Source of the DNA: Methylomonas sp. EFPC3
GTDB taxonomy: Bacteria; Pseudomonadota; Gammaproteobacteria; Methylococcales; Methylomonadaceae
DNA: 64,000 nucleotides
Assembly: GCF_029643245.1 (NCBI RefSeq)
Contig: NZ_CP116398.1
Location: forward strand, 1,426,001 to 1,490,000
Reading direction: 5' to 3'
Shown: one piece after another, positions 28,496 to 38,034 of the stretch
Layout of the letters: every line of letters begins with the position of its first letter
Numbering within the stretch: position 1 is the stretch's first letter
Notes under the pieces: model-generated
Database searches by the model: none
What the model was told of the DNA's origin: nothing
Seen by the model: only the letters and a program-made list of their open reading frames with translations
Translations under genes and position numbers: made by a program

Positions 28496-28933
28496 TCAGT
28501 CGTGGCGAATCGCGGTTATTCCAGCATGTTCGTCGAAATGTACCGTCAATTTGTTACCCGTCCGAGCTTTACCCAGTCCGGCCAAATCGACTTTAAACGC
28601 AACCGCCAATTGCTGATCGGTGACGGGTGCGGTGCGTTTCGGCGCCACCACCGAATGCCGCCAGGACAGCAACACAGTCCAACACAGCCAGAACAGCGCT
28701 ATCGCCAGCACGATCTGGCCGTAGAGCTCGAGCAGTTCCAGCAAGGTTTTGTATCCGCCGAACCAGCGGATCTCGTCCGACAAGCTTTTCAAGCCCATCA
28801 GCCAAGCCGCCAAAGTGAACAGTGGCCACAAAAAATACAGCCACAACGCCCAACTCATGAAAGCCATGAAGACCGACGCGCATTTTTGCTGAAAACTTTG
28901 CAAATGCGGCTGGTTGATGATGATCTCTTTCAT
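28496..28933 (-). CDS. pgaD: PgaD-like poly-GlcNAc synthase subunit
   Basis: 145-aa membrane protein. Two hydrophobic segments (about residues 20-50 and 70-95) match PgaD/HmsS, the small partner that PgaC needs for polymerisation and that helps sense c-di-GMP. The start is an ATGA overlap with the end of pgaC; the open frame itself reaches back to 29431 but upstream is pgaC antisense-frame noise. Sequence similarity in this family is weak, so the call leans on size, topology and position. Confidence 0.82.
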   Translation of the reverse strand: MKEIIINQPHLQSFQQKCASVFMAFMSWALWLYFLWPLFTLAAWLMGLKSLSDEIRWFGGYKTLLELLELYGQIVLAIALFWLCWTVLLSWRHSVVAPKRTAPVTDQQLAVAFKVDLAGLGKARTGNKLTVHFDEHAGITAIRHD

Positions 28934-30276
28934 TTTTGCCGCAACCCTCGATCCAAAGTCACCCAAACCGCGCGCTGGCCGCGCTTTTTCCGTAACGCCT
29001 TGATGCAGCCGTTGATTGTGGTGCCGACGTTGATCAACCAGTACACGATCGGGTACCAGATCATCCAATAATAATGCTGAGCCGAGCCGCCGCTTTTCTT
29101 TTCGTAGACCGAGTCTATCGTCAAACTGACAGCAAACTGGATCAGACAGGTCACGCACAGCAGCATGCTGGTCCAGTGCGGCGATAAGTCTTCCAAGGCT
29201 TCCTGCGGTTCGCTGCTGAACCAGTCCAACGGCACCAAGGCCAGCATCGCCACCACCAAAAATGCCCAACTCAAACTGACGCAACATTCCAAATACAAAG
29301 GCCACATGCCGCGCGAACGCCAACGCAGCAACGGCCGGAAATAGCGCAGCAACACCTCGACCCCGCCCTGCGCCCAGCGGCTGCGTTGTTTCCACAAACC
29401 TTTCAGCGTTTCCGGCATCAACACCCAGCACAGCGCATTCGGCTCGAAGCGAATCGCCCAGCCGGCCAACTGCATTTTCCAGCTAATATCGATATCTTCT
29501 GTCACCATGTCCGGACTCCAGTAACCAACGTCGTGCAAGGCGGTCTTGCGGAAACCGGCGATTACGCCGGATATCGTGAATACATGCCCGTAGGAGCGCT
29601 GGGCGCGTTTGATCATGCCGACGATGGCCGAAAATTCGCCGACCTGAATCTTGCCCAACAAGGTCGACCGGTTGCGGATGCGCGGATTGCCGGTCACGGC
29701 GCCGACGTGCGGATCTTCCAGAAAATGTTTGACGATCCACGCCGTTGCGTTCGGCGCCAACAAGGCGTCGCCGTCGATGCCGATCAAGATCTCGCTGTTG
29801 GCCAGCAGCGCCGCCGTGCGCAGACCAACGGCCTTGCCCTGGTTGCTGGCCAGATTGACGACGCGGATTTGCGGATGCCGGTCGGCCAGTTCGTGCAGGA
29901 TTTCCAGCGTGTTGTCCTTGCTGCCGTCGTTAACGGCGATGATTTCGTAATTCGGATACTGTTGGTGCAACAAATATTCAATAGTTTCGCGAACGTTCTC
30001 GCCCTCGTTATAACACGGGACCAGAATCGACACCGGCGGATAGTCAGCCAACACCGGCAAGTCCGCCAACACATTGCCGCGGTTACGCTCCCAGCGAATG
30101 TAATAGACGATGCCGCCCAGCATCCAGACGTAAGCCATCAACAGCGGGTAATAAAACACGAAACGCGACAGCCATTCGTTGAATTGCCACCAGGGCACCT
30201 CTTCCAGCCGTTCGCGCCCGATCAGCCACAGATCGATCAGATGTTGCACCCAGGGTTGCGCTAAAAGTTGGTCCAC
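28930..30276 (-). CDS. pgaC: poly-beta-1,6-N-acetylglucosamine synthase PgaC
   Basis: 448-aa processive GT2 synthase. GT-A motifs run in order: VNDGSKDNT, IGIDGDALLAPNA, TEDIDISWKMQLAGW, and the QxxRW-type motif KQRSRWAQGG. Membrane segments flank the catalytic part at both ends (near 30-55 and beyond 320). It polymerises UDP-GlcNAc into biofilm PNAG at the inner membrane. It starts at a GTG 7 bases after pgaB and overlaps pgaD, so the order is pgaB-pgaC-pgaD. Confidence 0.95.
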   Translation of the reverse strand: MDQLLAQPWVQHLIDLWLIGRERLEEVPWWQFNEWLSRFVFYYPLLMAYVWMLGGIVYYIRWERNRGNVLADLPVLADYPPVSILVPCYNEGENVRETIEYLLHQQYPNYEIIAVNDGSKDNTLEILHELADRHPQIRVVNLASNQGKAVGLRTAALLANSEILIGIDGDALLAPNATAWIVKHFLEDPHVGAVTGNPRIRNRSTLLGKIQVGEFSAIVGMIKRAQRSYGHVFTISGVIAGFRKTALHDVGYWSPDMVTEDIDISWKMQLAGWAIRFEPNALCWVLMPETLKGLWKQRSRWAQGGVEVLLRYFRPLLRWRSRGMWPLYLECCVSLSWAFLVVAMLALVPLDWFSSEPQEALEDLSPHWTSMLLCVTCLIQFAVSLTIDSVYEKKSGGSAQHYYWMIWYPIVYWLINVGTTINGCIKALRKKRGQRAVWVTLDRGLRQK

Positions 30277-30283
30277 GGTCGAC

Positions 30284-32206
30284 TCAATCCTTGATCTCTA
30301 CAGGAAAATACTTTTTCAACTCTGCCAATTTGGGCTGGTCGTGAAAAACGTTATCCGGGTAATAACCGATATGCTTGGCACCCAGTTTTTTCAAGAGTTG
30401 GAACTGCTCGGTGAATACCGGCATCGGGATGTCCTGTTGCGTTTTCCAGTTTACCGCCTGCAACTCGAACACCATTTTGTCCAATGCCCCTGGATACTGA
30501 TTGGTCTTCTCGACTAATTCCGCCAGCCACTGCTTCGGATTTTCGGCTTCCTCCATAAACGGCATCGCCTCAATCGCCACGTAATCGTAATGCTTCATAA
30601 AACTGCTCAGCGATTGGGCGTACCACTCTTCGCTATACGGCTTCAACAACGGCAACGAATAAAAATTGCGCGCGGTTTTGATATACGGCCGATAAAAACG
30701 GACTTTATTGGTCAGATAATCGGTGAATTGGCCCATCAGCTCGTTCTTGTGCTGAGCCCAGCGCAGGCGCAACTGGCTGGAAGAGTGGATGGTATCGAAC
30801 TCAGCCGGCAAGCCCCAGACCTTACTGGTGAATTCCATCGCCAGCGGCGATACGTCCTCATAATCCGACAAGATACCGTCGTCGTGGAACAGGATGCCGT
30901 TGAAGTCGCAGTATTTGGCCAGATCTTCATAAATCTCGCCGACGAACTGGCGAGCCTCCGGATTGAACGGCGACAGGCGGGTATAAATGTGACGGGACAA
31001 CTGCGGCTCGCCGTCTCGCCATTCCTTGACATACCATTTCAACGGCACGTCGGCTTTATAGGCCATCATCGGCATCCAGGCGTAGACTTTGACGTCAGCG
31101 CCCTTTCTCAGCCTTAGCGACACGTAGTTGAACAAATCCCGCCGCATCGGCAGGTGCCGGTTAGGAAAGTACAGTTTGTCGGCATTGCCGTCGCCATCCG
31201 GGTCGGAAAAGGCTTGCAGGTAAACCGTATTGGCGCCGCTGGCCTTGATCCGCTCGACCACCGCTGACAGGTTTTTCTCGGTCTGCGCTTCGTCCTCGTC
31301 GTAAATGTAATCCATATCGACGTGCGCCACCCGCAACTCGCGACCGGTGCGCAATTTGGTGACGATGGTAGCGAAGCGTTCGGCATTAGGGTCGTCGGTC
31401 ATGATCATCCGCTTCATCACCGCCGCGTCCGCCAGCGTATTGGCACCGTCGTTCAGGCCCATGGTCAGCGGCATGCCGGCGCTTTTCGCCGCTTCCAACG
31501 CGATCGCGTTATATTCGCCGTAAGGCCAGACCATCACCCGTGGCCGCTGGCCCAAAGTCTGCAGCAATTGTTCAGAACTTTTCTCCAGCTCCTGAAAAAT
31601 CCGCTTCCGGTAATCCTCGTCTTTTTCGTATTCCTCGTATTCGCTGCTGTAGAGCCGGGTCGTGATCGTACTTTGTTCGTTGCCCTGCGGATTGGCGACG
31701 ATACCATGATGGGCGTTGAAACTGTGGGAGGCGATTTCGACCAAACCACTAGCCGCCACTTCGCGAATTTGGACCGGCGTCATCAGCGGTTTATTGGTGC
31801 CGGCATGACTGTGCTGCTCCAACCAACTGCCGACCACGGCCAGCGTGGCCGGGTATTTGTATTTTTTCAGCAGCGGCATCGCCCGGGTGTAGAAGCTTTG
31901 GTAGCCGTCGTCGAAGGTCAATAGTACGGCCTTGTTCGGCAACGGTTTTTTGCCTTGCGTACAATCCAGCAAATCCTGGATGCTGATCACCCGATAGCCG
32001 TTATTTTTCAACCAGGCGAAGTGGTCGTTCAAATGATCCTTATTGACCGCCATCCGGTCGAACGGCGGGACTCTTTCTTCTTCCTCCAGAATATCGTGGT
32101 AATTCAACACGATGAAACTGGAATTGGCGGAATCGGCGGCCTGCAATGGCCCGGCCATCCAGCAGGCGATTACAAAAAATATTCCGGCAATTAGGTGCAT
32201 GCTCAT
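30284..32206 (-). CDS. pgaB: poly-beta-1,6-GlcNAc N-deacetylase PgaB
   Basis: About 640 aa, exported. The N-terminal signal is HLIAGIFFVIACWMAGPLQA. The NodB-type deacetylase domain follows: FIVLNYHDI, LTFDDGYQSFYTRAMPLL and VMVWPYGEYN. The C-terminal half has the glycoside-hydrolase-like domain of PgaB (HVDMDYIYDEDEAQTEKNLS and NGILFHDDGILSDYEDVSP). PgaB partially deacetylates PNAG so it can be exported. The start is placed at an ATG just before the signal peptide (32206 or 32200); the frame opens at a GTG at 32251. No pgaA lies upstream. Confidence 0.93.
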   Translation of the reverse strand: MSMHLIAGIFFVIACWMAGPLQAADSANSSFIVLNYHDILEEEERVPPFDRMAVNKDHLNDHFAWLKNNGYRVISIQDLLDCTQGKKPLPNKAVLLTFDDGYQSFYTRAMPLLKKYKYPATLAVVGSWLEQHSHAGTNKPLMTPVQIREVAASGLVEIASHSFNAHHGIVANPQGNEQSTITTRLYSSEYEEYEKDEDYRKRIFQELEKSSEQLLQTLGQRPRVMVWPYGEYNAIALEAAKSAGMPLTMGLNDGANTLADAAVMKRMIMTDDPNAERFATIVTKLRTGRELRVAHVDMDYIYDEDEAQTEKNLSAVVERIKASGANTVYLQAFSDPDGDGNADKLYFPNRHLPMRRDLFNYVSLRLRKGADVKVYAWMPMMAYKADVPLKWYVKEWRDGEPQLSRHIYTRLSPFNPEARQFVGEIYEDLAKYCDFNGILFHDDGILSDYEDVSPLAMEFTSKVWGLPAEFDTIHSSSQLRLRWAQHKNELMGQFTDYLTNKVRFYRPYIKTARNFYSLPLLKPYSEEWYAQSLSSFMKHYDYVAIEAMPFMEEAENPKQWLAELVEKTNQYPGALDKMVFELQAVNWKTQQDIPMPVFTEQFQLLKKLGAKHIGYYPDNVFHDQPKLAELKKYFPVEIKD

Positions 32207-32559
32207 TAGAAACGTTTCAACGGAAATGGAGGTTGGATAGGGCCGGCGCACAACAGGCGCGGGCCTAAATTGGAGGCAGCATTTTACCCGAACGGCCTTT
32301 TTTTACTCGCTTTTATTTATCAGTGCCTTAGCCGGAACCGGTTGCACATCGGCTCGGCATCGACGCAACAACCGCTTGGAGAAGTAGATCCCGGACCTGC
32401 GGCCGCTTCCCTCGCCGGGAAATTTACCCGACACCGGCCCTAGCCTTGCCCATCCGGTCGCTCGAAAAATATAGCCAACCCGCGGAATTAAACCTAACCA
32501 CGAATGGCTAAATCAGCAAGCCCTGCTATATCTAGCTGGGTAAAAAACCTCAATCCTGT
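32207..32559. other. intergenic region between divergent pgaB and acyltransferase genes
   Basis: About 350 bases between two divergently transcribed genes, so it should contain both promoters. I see no gene, no known RNA and no strong hairpin. The acyltransferase lacks an ATG start here, so part of its regulatory region may extend closer to its first conserved codons. Confidence 0.5.
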
Positions 32560-33744
32560 TTGGAAGCACTCAGCTTGGCAACGACAACCCACATCAGTTA
32601 TCTGGACACCATCCGCGGCCTGGCTGCACTCGCCGTGATCAGCGAACACTTCGTCATCGCTTACGGCCTACCCTGCCAGTCGGCGCTCTGCGAGCGCATC
32701 CTGGACTTTTCGCCGGCACATATCTGGTGGGACGGCACCGCCGCAGTCTCGATGTTTTTCGTACTGAGCGGCTTCGTGTTGTCGCTCAAATACTTTCCGG
32801 CCGGTCAATCGCCCGATATCGGCCGTTTCGAACTCGATCGTTTTCTGATCGGCCGCGTATGTCGAATCTGGCTGCCTTACTTACTGGTGCTAGCCATAAG
32901 CGCCGGCTTGTTTGCACTACATTTCGACCGCCCGTCATTGTCTACCCACTTGGCGCCAAGCGCATGGATCGTTGACATGTGGCACCGTTATCCCTTGGAC
33001 TTCCCGGCAATGCTGCGCGAAGCTTTTTTGCCAAAACTGCCGGAACTGATTGTATTGTTACCGCAAGCCTGGACGCTCAGCATTGAGTTGGTGTTGTCCT
33101 TATTGTTACCGCTGGGCTTGCTGTTGAGCCAGCGAGGTACGGCCTGGCTGTTGTTTTTCAGCACCCTCGCCACCGGCCTGCTGGGTGTGTCGCTCTTCCT
33201 GTGGCATTTCGTGCTTGGCCTGACCTTGGCGAGATACCACCAGGCGCTGGAAACCCGATTGCGCGGCAGGCGCCCTTTGCGCTATCTGTTACTGCTATGC
33301 GGACTGCTGTTATACACCTCGGACACGCTGTTTAGCGCAAAGTCAGTCGGCGAAAACACGCTGTGGCTTGGCACCGGCCTGGGGGCCGGCCTGATTTTGG
33401 CGGTGTTCGCCGCATCGCCGCGCTGGCAAAACCTGTTGTCGGTCGCCGCTTTGCGCCAAATCGGTAGAGTGTCGTACAGTGCATATCTGACGCACATGGC
33501 AGTGTTGATAAACCTGACACCGTATCTACTGATCGCTCTGGAACATGTCAGCCACAATAGATTGCTGCTGTGGTTCGGCGGCTGGTTGGGAACCATCATT
33601 ACCGTGCAAGGATTGTCCCTGGTGTTTTATCATGTCTTGGAAATACCGAGCATGGTGCTGGGCAGACGGCTTGCCGAAGCCCTGCGCCCGCACCGCAGTT
33701 TGACGCCGCCACCCATATCTTCCGTATTGCCGCCTAACTCATGA
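32560..33744 (+). CDS. acyltransferase family 3 membrane protein
   Basis: 394-aa polytopic protein of the acyltransferase-3 (OafA/NodX) family. The opening HISYLDTIRGLAALAVISEHF carries the conserved Arg and catalytic-type His. MFFVLSGFVLSLKYF and RIWLPYLLVLA are typical membrane signatures. Such enzymes O-acylate surface glycans in the inner membrane. The start is a TTG (no ATG fits), so it is uncertain. Its stop overlaps the ATG of mepA by four bases, linking the two genes. Next to pgaBCD, PNAG modification is conceivable but unproven. Confidence 0.87.
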   Translation: MEALSLATTTHISYLDTIRGLAALAVISEHFVIAYGLPCQSALCERILDFSPAHIWWDGTAAVSMFFVLSGFVLSLKYFPAGQSPDIGRFELDRFLIGRVCRIWLPYLLVLAISAGLFALHFDRPSLSTHLAPSAWIVDMWHRYPLDFPAMLREAFLPKLPELIVLLPQAWTLSIELVLSLLLPLGLLLSQRGTAWLLFFSTLATGLLGVSLFLWHFVLGLTLARYHQALETRLRGRRPLRYLLLLCGLLLYTSDTLFSAKSVGENTLWLGTGLGAGLILAVFAASPRWQNLLSVAALRQIGRVSYSAYLTHMAVLINLTPYLLIALEHVSHNRLLLWFGGWLGTIITVQGLSLVFYHVLEIPSMVLGRRLAEALRPHRSLTPPPISSVLPPNS

Positions 33745-34613
33745 AATCCCTAATTGCGCCCCAATCCCGCTTTGGCTTGCTCTGGTTTTGCCTCAGCCTC
33801 CTCGCCTACGTTCAATCCGCCGGCGCCGACACCACCGCTGCCGACTGGGCGGCGGTTAGCAGTCCCAGCAGCGATGCCGGACAAAGCATAGGTAGCTATA
33901 ACGGAGGCTGCATTGCCGGCGCGGGGGCGCTACCGCTGGACGGCCCCGGTTACCAGGTGATGCGCCTGTCGCGCAAACGCTATTTCGGCCACCCGTCATT
34001 GATCAACTTCATCCAACAACTGGGCCTGATATCGGCGCGGGACAATCTCGGGACGCTATTGATCGGCGACCTCGGCCAAGCGCGCGGCGGCCCGACGCCG
34101 AGTGGACACCGCAGCCACCAAACCGGGCTCGACGTCGACATCTGGTTTTTGCTATTGAATCCGGCCGAGCCGCGCATCTTGAGCGAGGCGGAACGCGAAA
34201 CCAAGAACGCGATTTCCGTAGTCGATAGCCGTGCCGATGCCGTCGATCGCCGATCATGGAGCGCGGCACACGCCCGCGTCCTGGAAGCCGCCGCCCGGCA
34301 GCCGGAAGTGGATCGTATCTTCGTCAATCCCAGCATTAAACAAGAGCTGTGCAGCCGCAAATCGCCGGGTGCGACTGACTGGCTGCGTAAAATCAGGCCT
34401 TGGTGGAAGCACGACGATCATTTCCATGTCCGCCTGAAATGCCCGCCGCATAACGTGTTGTGCCAAGCGCAAGAGCCGCTGCCGGCCGGCGACGGCTGCG
34501 ACGCCAGTCTGGCTTGGTGGTTTTCCGACGAAGCCAAAGCGCCCGGCAAAAGTGCCCCGCAACCGCCGCCGCCCCTGCCGCCGCAGTGCGAACAACTCCT
34601 GCGCCAACCCTGA
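33741..34613 (+). CDS. mepA: penicillin-insensitive murein endopeptidase MepA
   Basis: 290-aa exported LAS-type metallopeptidase. A signal peptide of about 27 residues (LLWFCLSLLAYVQSAGA) is followed by the family sequence SIGSYNGGCIAGAGALPLDG. Zinc ligands are seen in SGHRSHQTGLDVDIW (HxxxxxxD) and KHDDHFHVRLKCP. Six or more Cys could form the disulfides of the family. It cuts D-Ala-mDAP crosslinks in peptidoglycan. It is translationally coupled to the preceding acyltransferase, and it ends 26 bases from a convergent gene. Confidence 0.93.
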   Translation: MKSLIAPQSRFGLLWFCLSLLAYVQSAGADTTAADWAAVSSPSSDAGQSIGSYNGGCIAGAGALPLDGPGYQVMRLSRKRYFGHPSLINFIQQLGLISARDNLGTLLIGDLGQARGGPTPSGHRSHQTGLDVDIWFLLLNPAEPRILSEAERETKNAISVVDSRADAVDRRSWSAAHARVLEAAARQPEVDRIFVNPSIKQELCSRKSPGATDWLRKIRPWWKHDDHFHVRLKCPPHNVLCQAQEPLPAGDGCDASLAWWFSDEAKAPGKSAPQPPPPLPPQCEQLLRQP

Positions 34614-34639
34614 TTCGGCAAACATTAGGCTGGCGGCGC

Positions 34640-37600
34640 TCAGTTCTGAACCCCGCCAACCAACAGCTCCAGCAGTTTCGGCCCGGCTAACGGTTCGGCG
34701 AACAGGTAGCCCTGCGCATAGTCGCAACCGGCTGCGATCAGCCAATCGCGTTGCGGTAAGGTCGCCACGCCTTCGGCGACCACTTTTAAACCCAATTTGT
34801 GCGCCATGACGATAATCGCTTCGCACAAAGCTTCGTCCTGCGACCCCGGGCTCAAGTTGTTGATAAACGTGCGGTCGATTTTGATGTAATCGATGTCGAA
34901 TTTTTTGATGTAGGACAACGAAGAGTAGCCGGTTCCGAAATCGTCGATGGCGACTTGCACTCCGGCGTCGCGAAAATCCAGCAACCTGGCTTTAGTCACG
35001 GTTTGGGCATCCAACAACAAGCCCTCGGTAATCTCCACCACGACTGCCGTGCCGTCCAGTTCCAAACTCTTCAGGTAATCGAGCCAGGCAAATTCGGCGC
35101 CCGAACGCTGGCGGAATTGCACCGGCGATTTATTCACGCTGATCTGGAAATCGGTTCGATAGCGTTCGCGCAGACACTTGGCTTGCAACGCGGCTTGCCG
35201 AAACACCCAGTCACCGATCTCGTGGATCAAACCGCTTTCTTCCGCCAAAGGTATGAATTGGGCCGGACTGACCATACCGCGGTGCGGATGCCGCCAACGC
35301 AGTAAGGCTTCGGCCTTGGTCACCGCTTCGCCCGGCAATTCGACAATCGGCTGGTAATACACCTCGAATTCGCGGTTGGCCAAGGCGCTACGCAAATCGG
35401 TGACCATACCCAAACGGAACTGAGCGGTTTGCTGCATCGACGCCGTGAAAAAACTGTAACCATTGCGCCCTCTTTCCTTGGCGGCGTACATCGCCTGGTC
35501 GGCGTTTTTGATCAACTGTTCCTGATCCAAGGAATCGTGCGGATATAGCGTGATACCGATGCTGACAGTGAGGTAATTCAGTTTACCGTTGAGCGGGAAC
35601 GGCTCCGCCATGGTACGCAGAATATTCTGGGCCACCCGTTCGGCGCTTTCGCCGTTTTCCAAGTCGGGCAGAATAATGGTGAATTCGTCGCCCCCTAGGC
35701 GCGAGACGGTATCGGTATCGCGGACGCAACCGACCAGCCGTTCGGCGGCAATCTGCAACAGGCTGTCGCCCTGGATATGACCCAAAATGTCGTTGATTTC
35801 CTTGAACCGGTCCAGATCCAGAAACAACAGCGCCACTACGCTGCCGTGGCGGTGAGCTTTTTTGATCTCGCGCGCCAAACGATCGAGAAACATGCGCCGA
35901 TTGGGTAACGCGGTCAAGCTATCGAAATTGGCCTGGCGCCAAATCTGCTCTTCCGACAACTTTTTCTCGGTGATATCCGAAAACAAACCGATATAGTGTC
36001 TGACTTCGCCGCCGCTCGCCGACAAGGTCGAGATACTCAGCAACCCGGCGTGCAATTCGCCGTTGCGTTTCCGGTTCCAGATCTCGCCCCGCCAATAACC
36101 CTGCTCGCGAACGGCTTGCCACATATCGGCGAAAAACTCCGGCGGATGCCGGCCGGAATTGAGCATCCGCGGATTTTGGCCTATCGCCTGGTCCCGCGAG
36201 TAGCCCGTGATTTTACAGAAACTCGGGTTGACGTCGACAATGGTGCCGCCGACATCGGTAATCATGATGGCTTCGTGCGCTTCCTGAAATACCCGCGCCG
36301 ACAATTCCAAACGGTCTTCGGCTTCGATCCTCTCGGTCACGTCGCGGCTGATTCCAACCAAAGCCGTTGGCTCGCCGTTCGGACCGAACACCGGGGTTTC
36401 GACCGTTTCCAAGCAAACCTGCCCGCCAGCCGGGAGCGGGAGCCGGCGCTCGAAACGGACGGATCGGCCAGTCTGCAAAACCCGCATGTCGTGTTCGCGA
36501 AAACAGGCAGCGGTTTCGCCGTCGAAAATATCGAAATCCGACTTGCCGACCAATTCCGCTGCGCCGATGCCGGCATAGCTCTCGAATGCCTTATTGCATC
36601 CGCGATAAACCCCATCGCGGTCTTTCAAAAACATCTGGTCCGGCACTGCGTCAATCAGACTGCGCAATAGAGACTGTTCCTGCTCAAGCGAATCTTGCGC
36701 AGCGTGCAGCGCACCGGCATCGCGAAACCTCAATAGCCAGCCGATCCTGGCTCCGTCGGGGCTGAAGATCGGCGCTGCGCAGCCGGCGACAGGGTATTCC
36801 GTGCCGTCTTTAGCCAGCATAACCAGCCAGTCGGCCAGTGCAGTACGGCTGCCGGCCGCCAGCGCTTCAAGGACCGGAGGGCTATCGGGATCGAGACTAC
36901 GGAACACCCGCTCCAGCGACTGGCCGGCAACGTCAGCCGCTTGCCAACCGGTCAATTGGTGCGCGCTGCAGTTCATGAAACGGATCCGGCCTTGGGCATC
37001 GGTAGCGATAACGGCATCGCCGATCGCCGACAGCATCGCCGTCAAATGATCTTTGCTCTCCGCCAGTTCGGCGATGGTAGTGCCCAATTCGGCCGCCATT
37101 CGGTTAAAAGCCTCGCCCAACAACGCCATCTCTCCGCCGCCGGTCAATTGCGCCCGCGCCCGATAGTCGCCGCCGGCAAAACGCCGCAGCACATCGAGCA
37201 GATGCCGTAGCGGCCGCACCAGTCCCAGCGAAACCGCTAAAACGATCATGACCGGTAACGAAACAGCGAGAACCAAGGCCGGGGCAATTGCATGGCCGAA
37301 CGCCGTGCCGTTGGTCGCTCTATCCCGGGACAGACCGTACTGCAACACCAACAATCCGACCGGATCGGGACCCAGCCGGTCGGCACCGGAAACCATCGTC
37401 ACCGCTTGATAGACCGTCGCCTGCTGCCGGTCGGGGAGGAAACGGATTGACGCTTGCCGCTCCGCACGCAGTCGGGCAAACTCCGCGGCTCCCAGCTCAG
37501 GTAACAATTCGGCAGCACTTTTGCCCAACCATTCCGAACGCGTCGCCTGCAACACCATGCCGTTGTCGTCGAACAGCGCGGCGCTATCGCGATTAACGTC

Positions 37601-37828
37601 CGCGACCAACGCGGGCATGCGTCCGGCAATCAATTCCGGCTGGCCGCGCCGGAACAAGGCTTCGATATCCTGGGCGGCATCAGCCGCCACATGACGGATC
37701 TGCTGCAGCTCGCCGGTTTCGCTAGCGCTCGATAGCCCATCATGCTGGTACCACAGCTGCAAACCGCAGTACGCGATCACCAACGCCGGCAAGCTTTTAC
37801 TCAGACGCAAGGCGAATGTCCGTTTCAC
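34640..37828 (-). CDS. membrane PAS-GGDEF-EAL c-di-GMP enzyme
   Basis: About 1062 aa. Order: N-terminal membrane segment (SLPALVIAYCGLQLWYQ), an extracytoplasmic region, a second membrane segment near residue 190, HAMP (VRPLRHLLDVLRRFAGGDYR), three PAS domains, GGDEF with intact RLGGDEFTIIL, and EAL with intact AEALLRW. Both a diguanylate cyclase and a phosphodiesterase activity are possible. The start is set at GTG 37828, which overlaps the stop of a 69-codon frame upstream (GTGA) and has a GGGGCGG ribosome site; the frame extends to 37864. It likely controls the pgaBCD and PilZ outputs found nearby (inference). Confidence 0.94.
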   Translation of the reverse strand: MKRTFALRLSKSLPALVIAYCGLQLWYQHDGLSSASETGELQQIRHVAADAAQDIEALFRRGQPELIAGRMPALVADVNRDSAALFDDNGMVLQATRSEWLGKSAAELLPELGAAEFARLRAERQASIRFLPDRQQATVYQAVTMVSGADRLGPDPVGLLVLQYGLSRDRATNGTAFGHAIAPALVLAVSLPVMIVLAVSLGLVRPLRHLLDVLRRFAGGDYRARAQLTGGGEMALLGEAFNRMAAELGTTIAELAESKDHLTAMLSAIGDAVIATDAQGRIRFMNCSAHQLTGWQAADVAGQSLERVFRSLDPDSPPVLEALAAGSRTALADWLVMLAKDGTEYPVAGCAAPIFSPDGARIGWLLRFRDAGALHAAQDSLEQEQSLLRSLIDAVPDQMFLKDRDGVYRGCNKAFESYAGIGAAELVGKSDFDIFDGETAACFREHDMRVLQTGRSVRFERRLPLPAGGQVCLETVETPVFGPNGEPTALVGISRDVTERIEAEDRLELSARVFQEAHEAIMITDVGGTIVDVNPSFCKITGYSRDQAIGQNPRMLNSGRHPPEFFADMWQAVREQGYWRGEIWNRKRNGELHAGLLSISTLSASGGEVRHYIGLFSDITEKKLSEEQIWRQANFDSLTALPNRRMFLDRLAREIKKAHRHGSVVALLFLDLDRFKEINDILGHIQGDSLLQIAAERLVGCVRDTDTVSRLGGDEFTIILPDLENGESAERVAQNILRTMAEPFPLNGKLNYLTVSIGITLYPHDSLDQEQLIKNADQAMYAAKERGRNGYSFFTASMQQTAQFRLGMVTDLRSALANREFEVYYQPIVELPGEAVTKAEALLRWRHPHRGMVSPAQFIPLAEESGLIHEIGDWVFRQAALQAKCLRERYRTDFQISVNKSPVQFRQRSGAEFAWLDYLKSLELDGTAVVVEITEGLLLDAQTVTKARLLDFRDAGVQVAIDDFGTGYSSLSYIKKFDIDYIKIDRTFINNLSPGSQDEALCEAIIVMAHKLGLKVVAEGVATLPQRDWLIAAGCDYAQGYLFAEPLAGPKLLELLVGGVQN

Positions 37829-38034
37829 GGCCGCCCCGCGACGCAGCCCGACGGCAGGCAGCAATTGTTGCGGCGGCGTCTGATGCGCGATCTTGACCAG
37901 ACCGGATTGCGCAACAACACGCCTGCCTCCCGGTTCACGGAGAACTCTCCCGGTCGATATAGGGCGGCGGCGAACTCGACCAACGCCAGAATATGCGGCG
38001 ATAACGTCGGCACGGAGCGGTTAGCAGTAGCCAT
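37825..38034 (-). CDS. small ORF coupled to the GGDEF-EAL gene
   Basis: Candidate 69-aa protein starting MATANRSVPTLSPHILALVE. It has an ordinary first half and an Arg-rich end (SRSRIRRRRNNCC). I do not recognise it. Its TGA overlaps the GTG chosen for the c-di-GMP enzyme, the pattern of translational coupling, which is the main argument that it is real. The C-terminal part could simply be leader sequence. Confidence 0.35.
   Translation of the reverse strand: MATANRSVPTLSPHILALVEFAAALYRPGEFSVNREAGVLLRNPVWSRSRIRRRRNNCCLPSGCVAGRP

Noticed and set aside
28484..29071. 195-codon plus-strand frame opposite pgaD and the end of pgaC
   Set aside because: It is antisense to two genes with clear family matches, and its own translation is rich in Gln, Arg and Pro as expected of a shadow frame.
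29386..30264. 292-codon plus-strand frame opposite pgaC
   Set aside because: The GT2 motifs of pgaC occupy the other strand, and no family is recognised in this frame.
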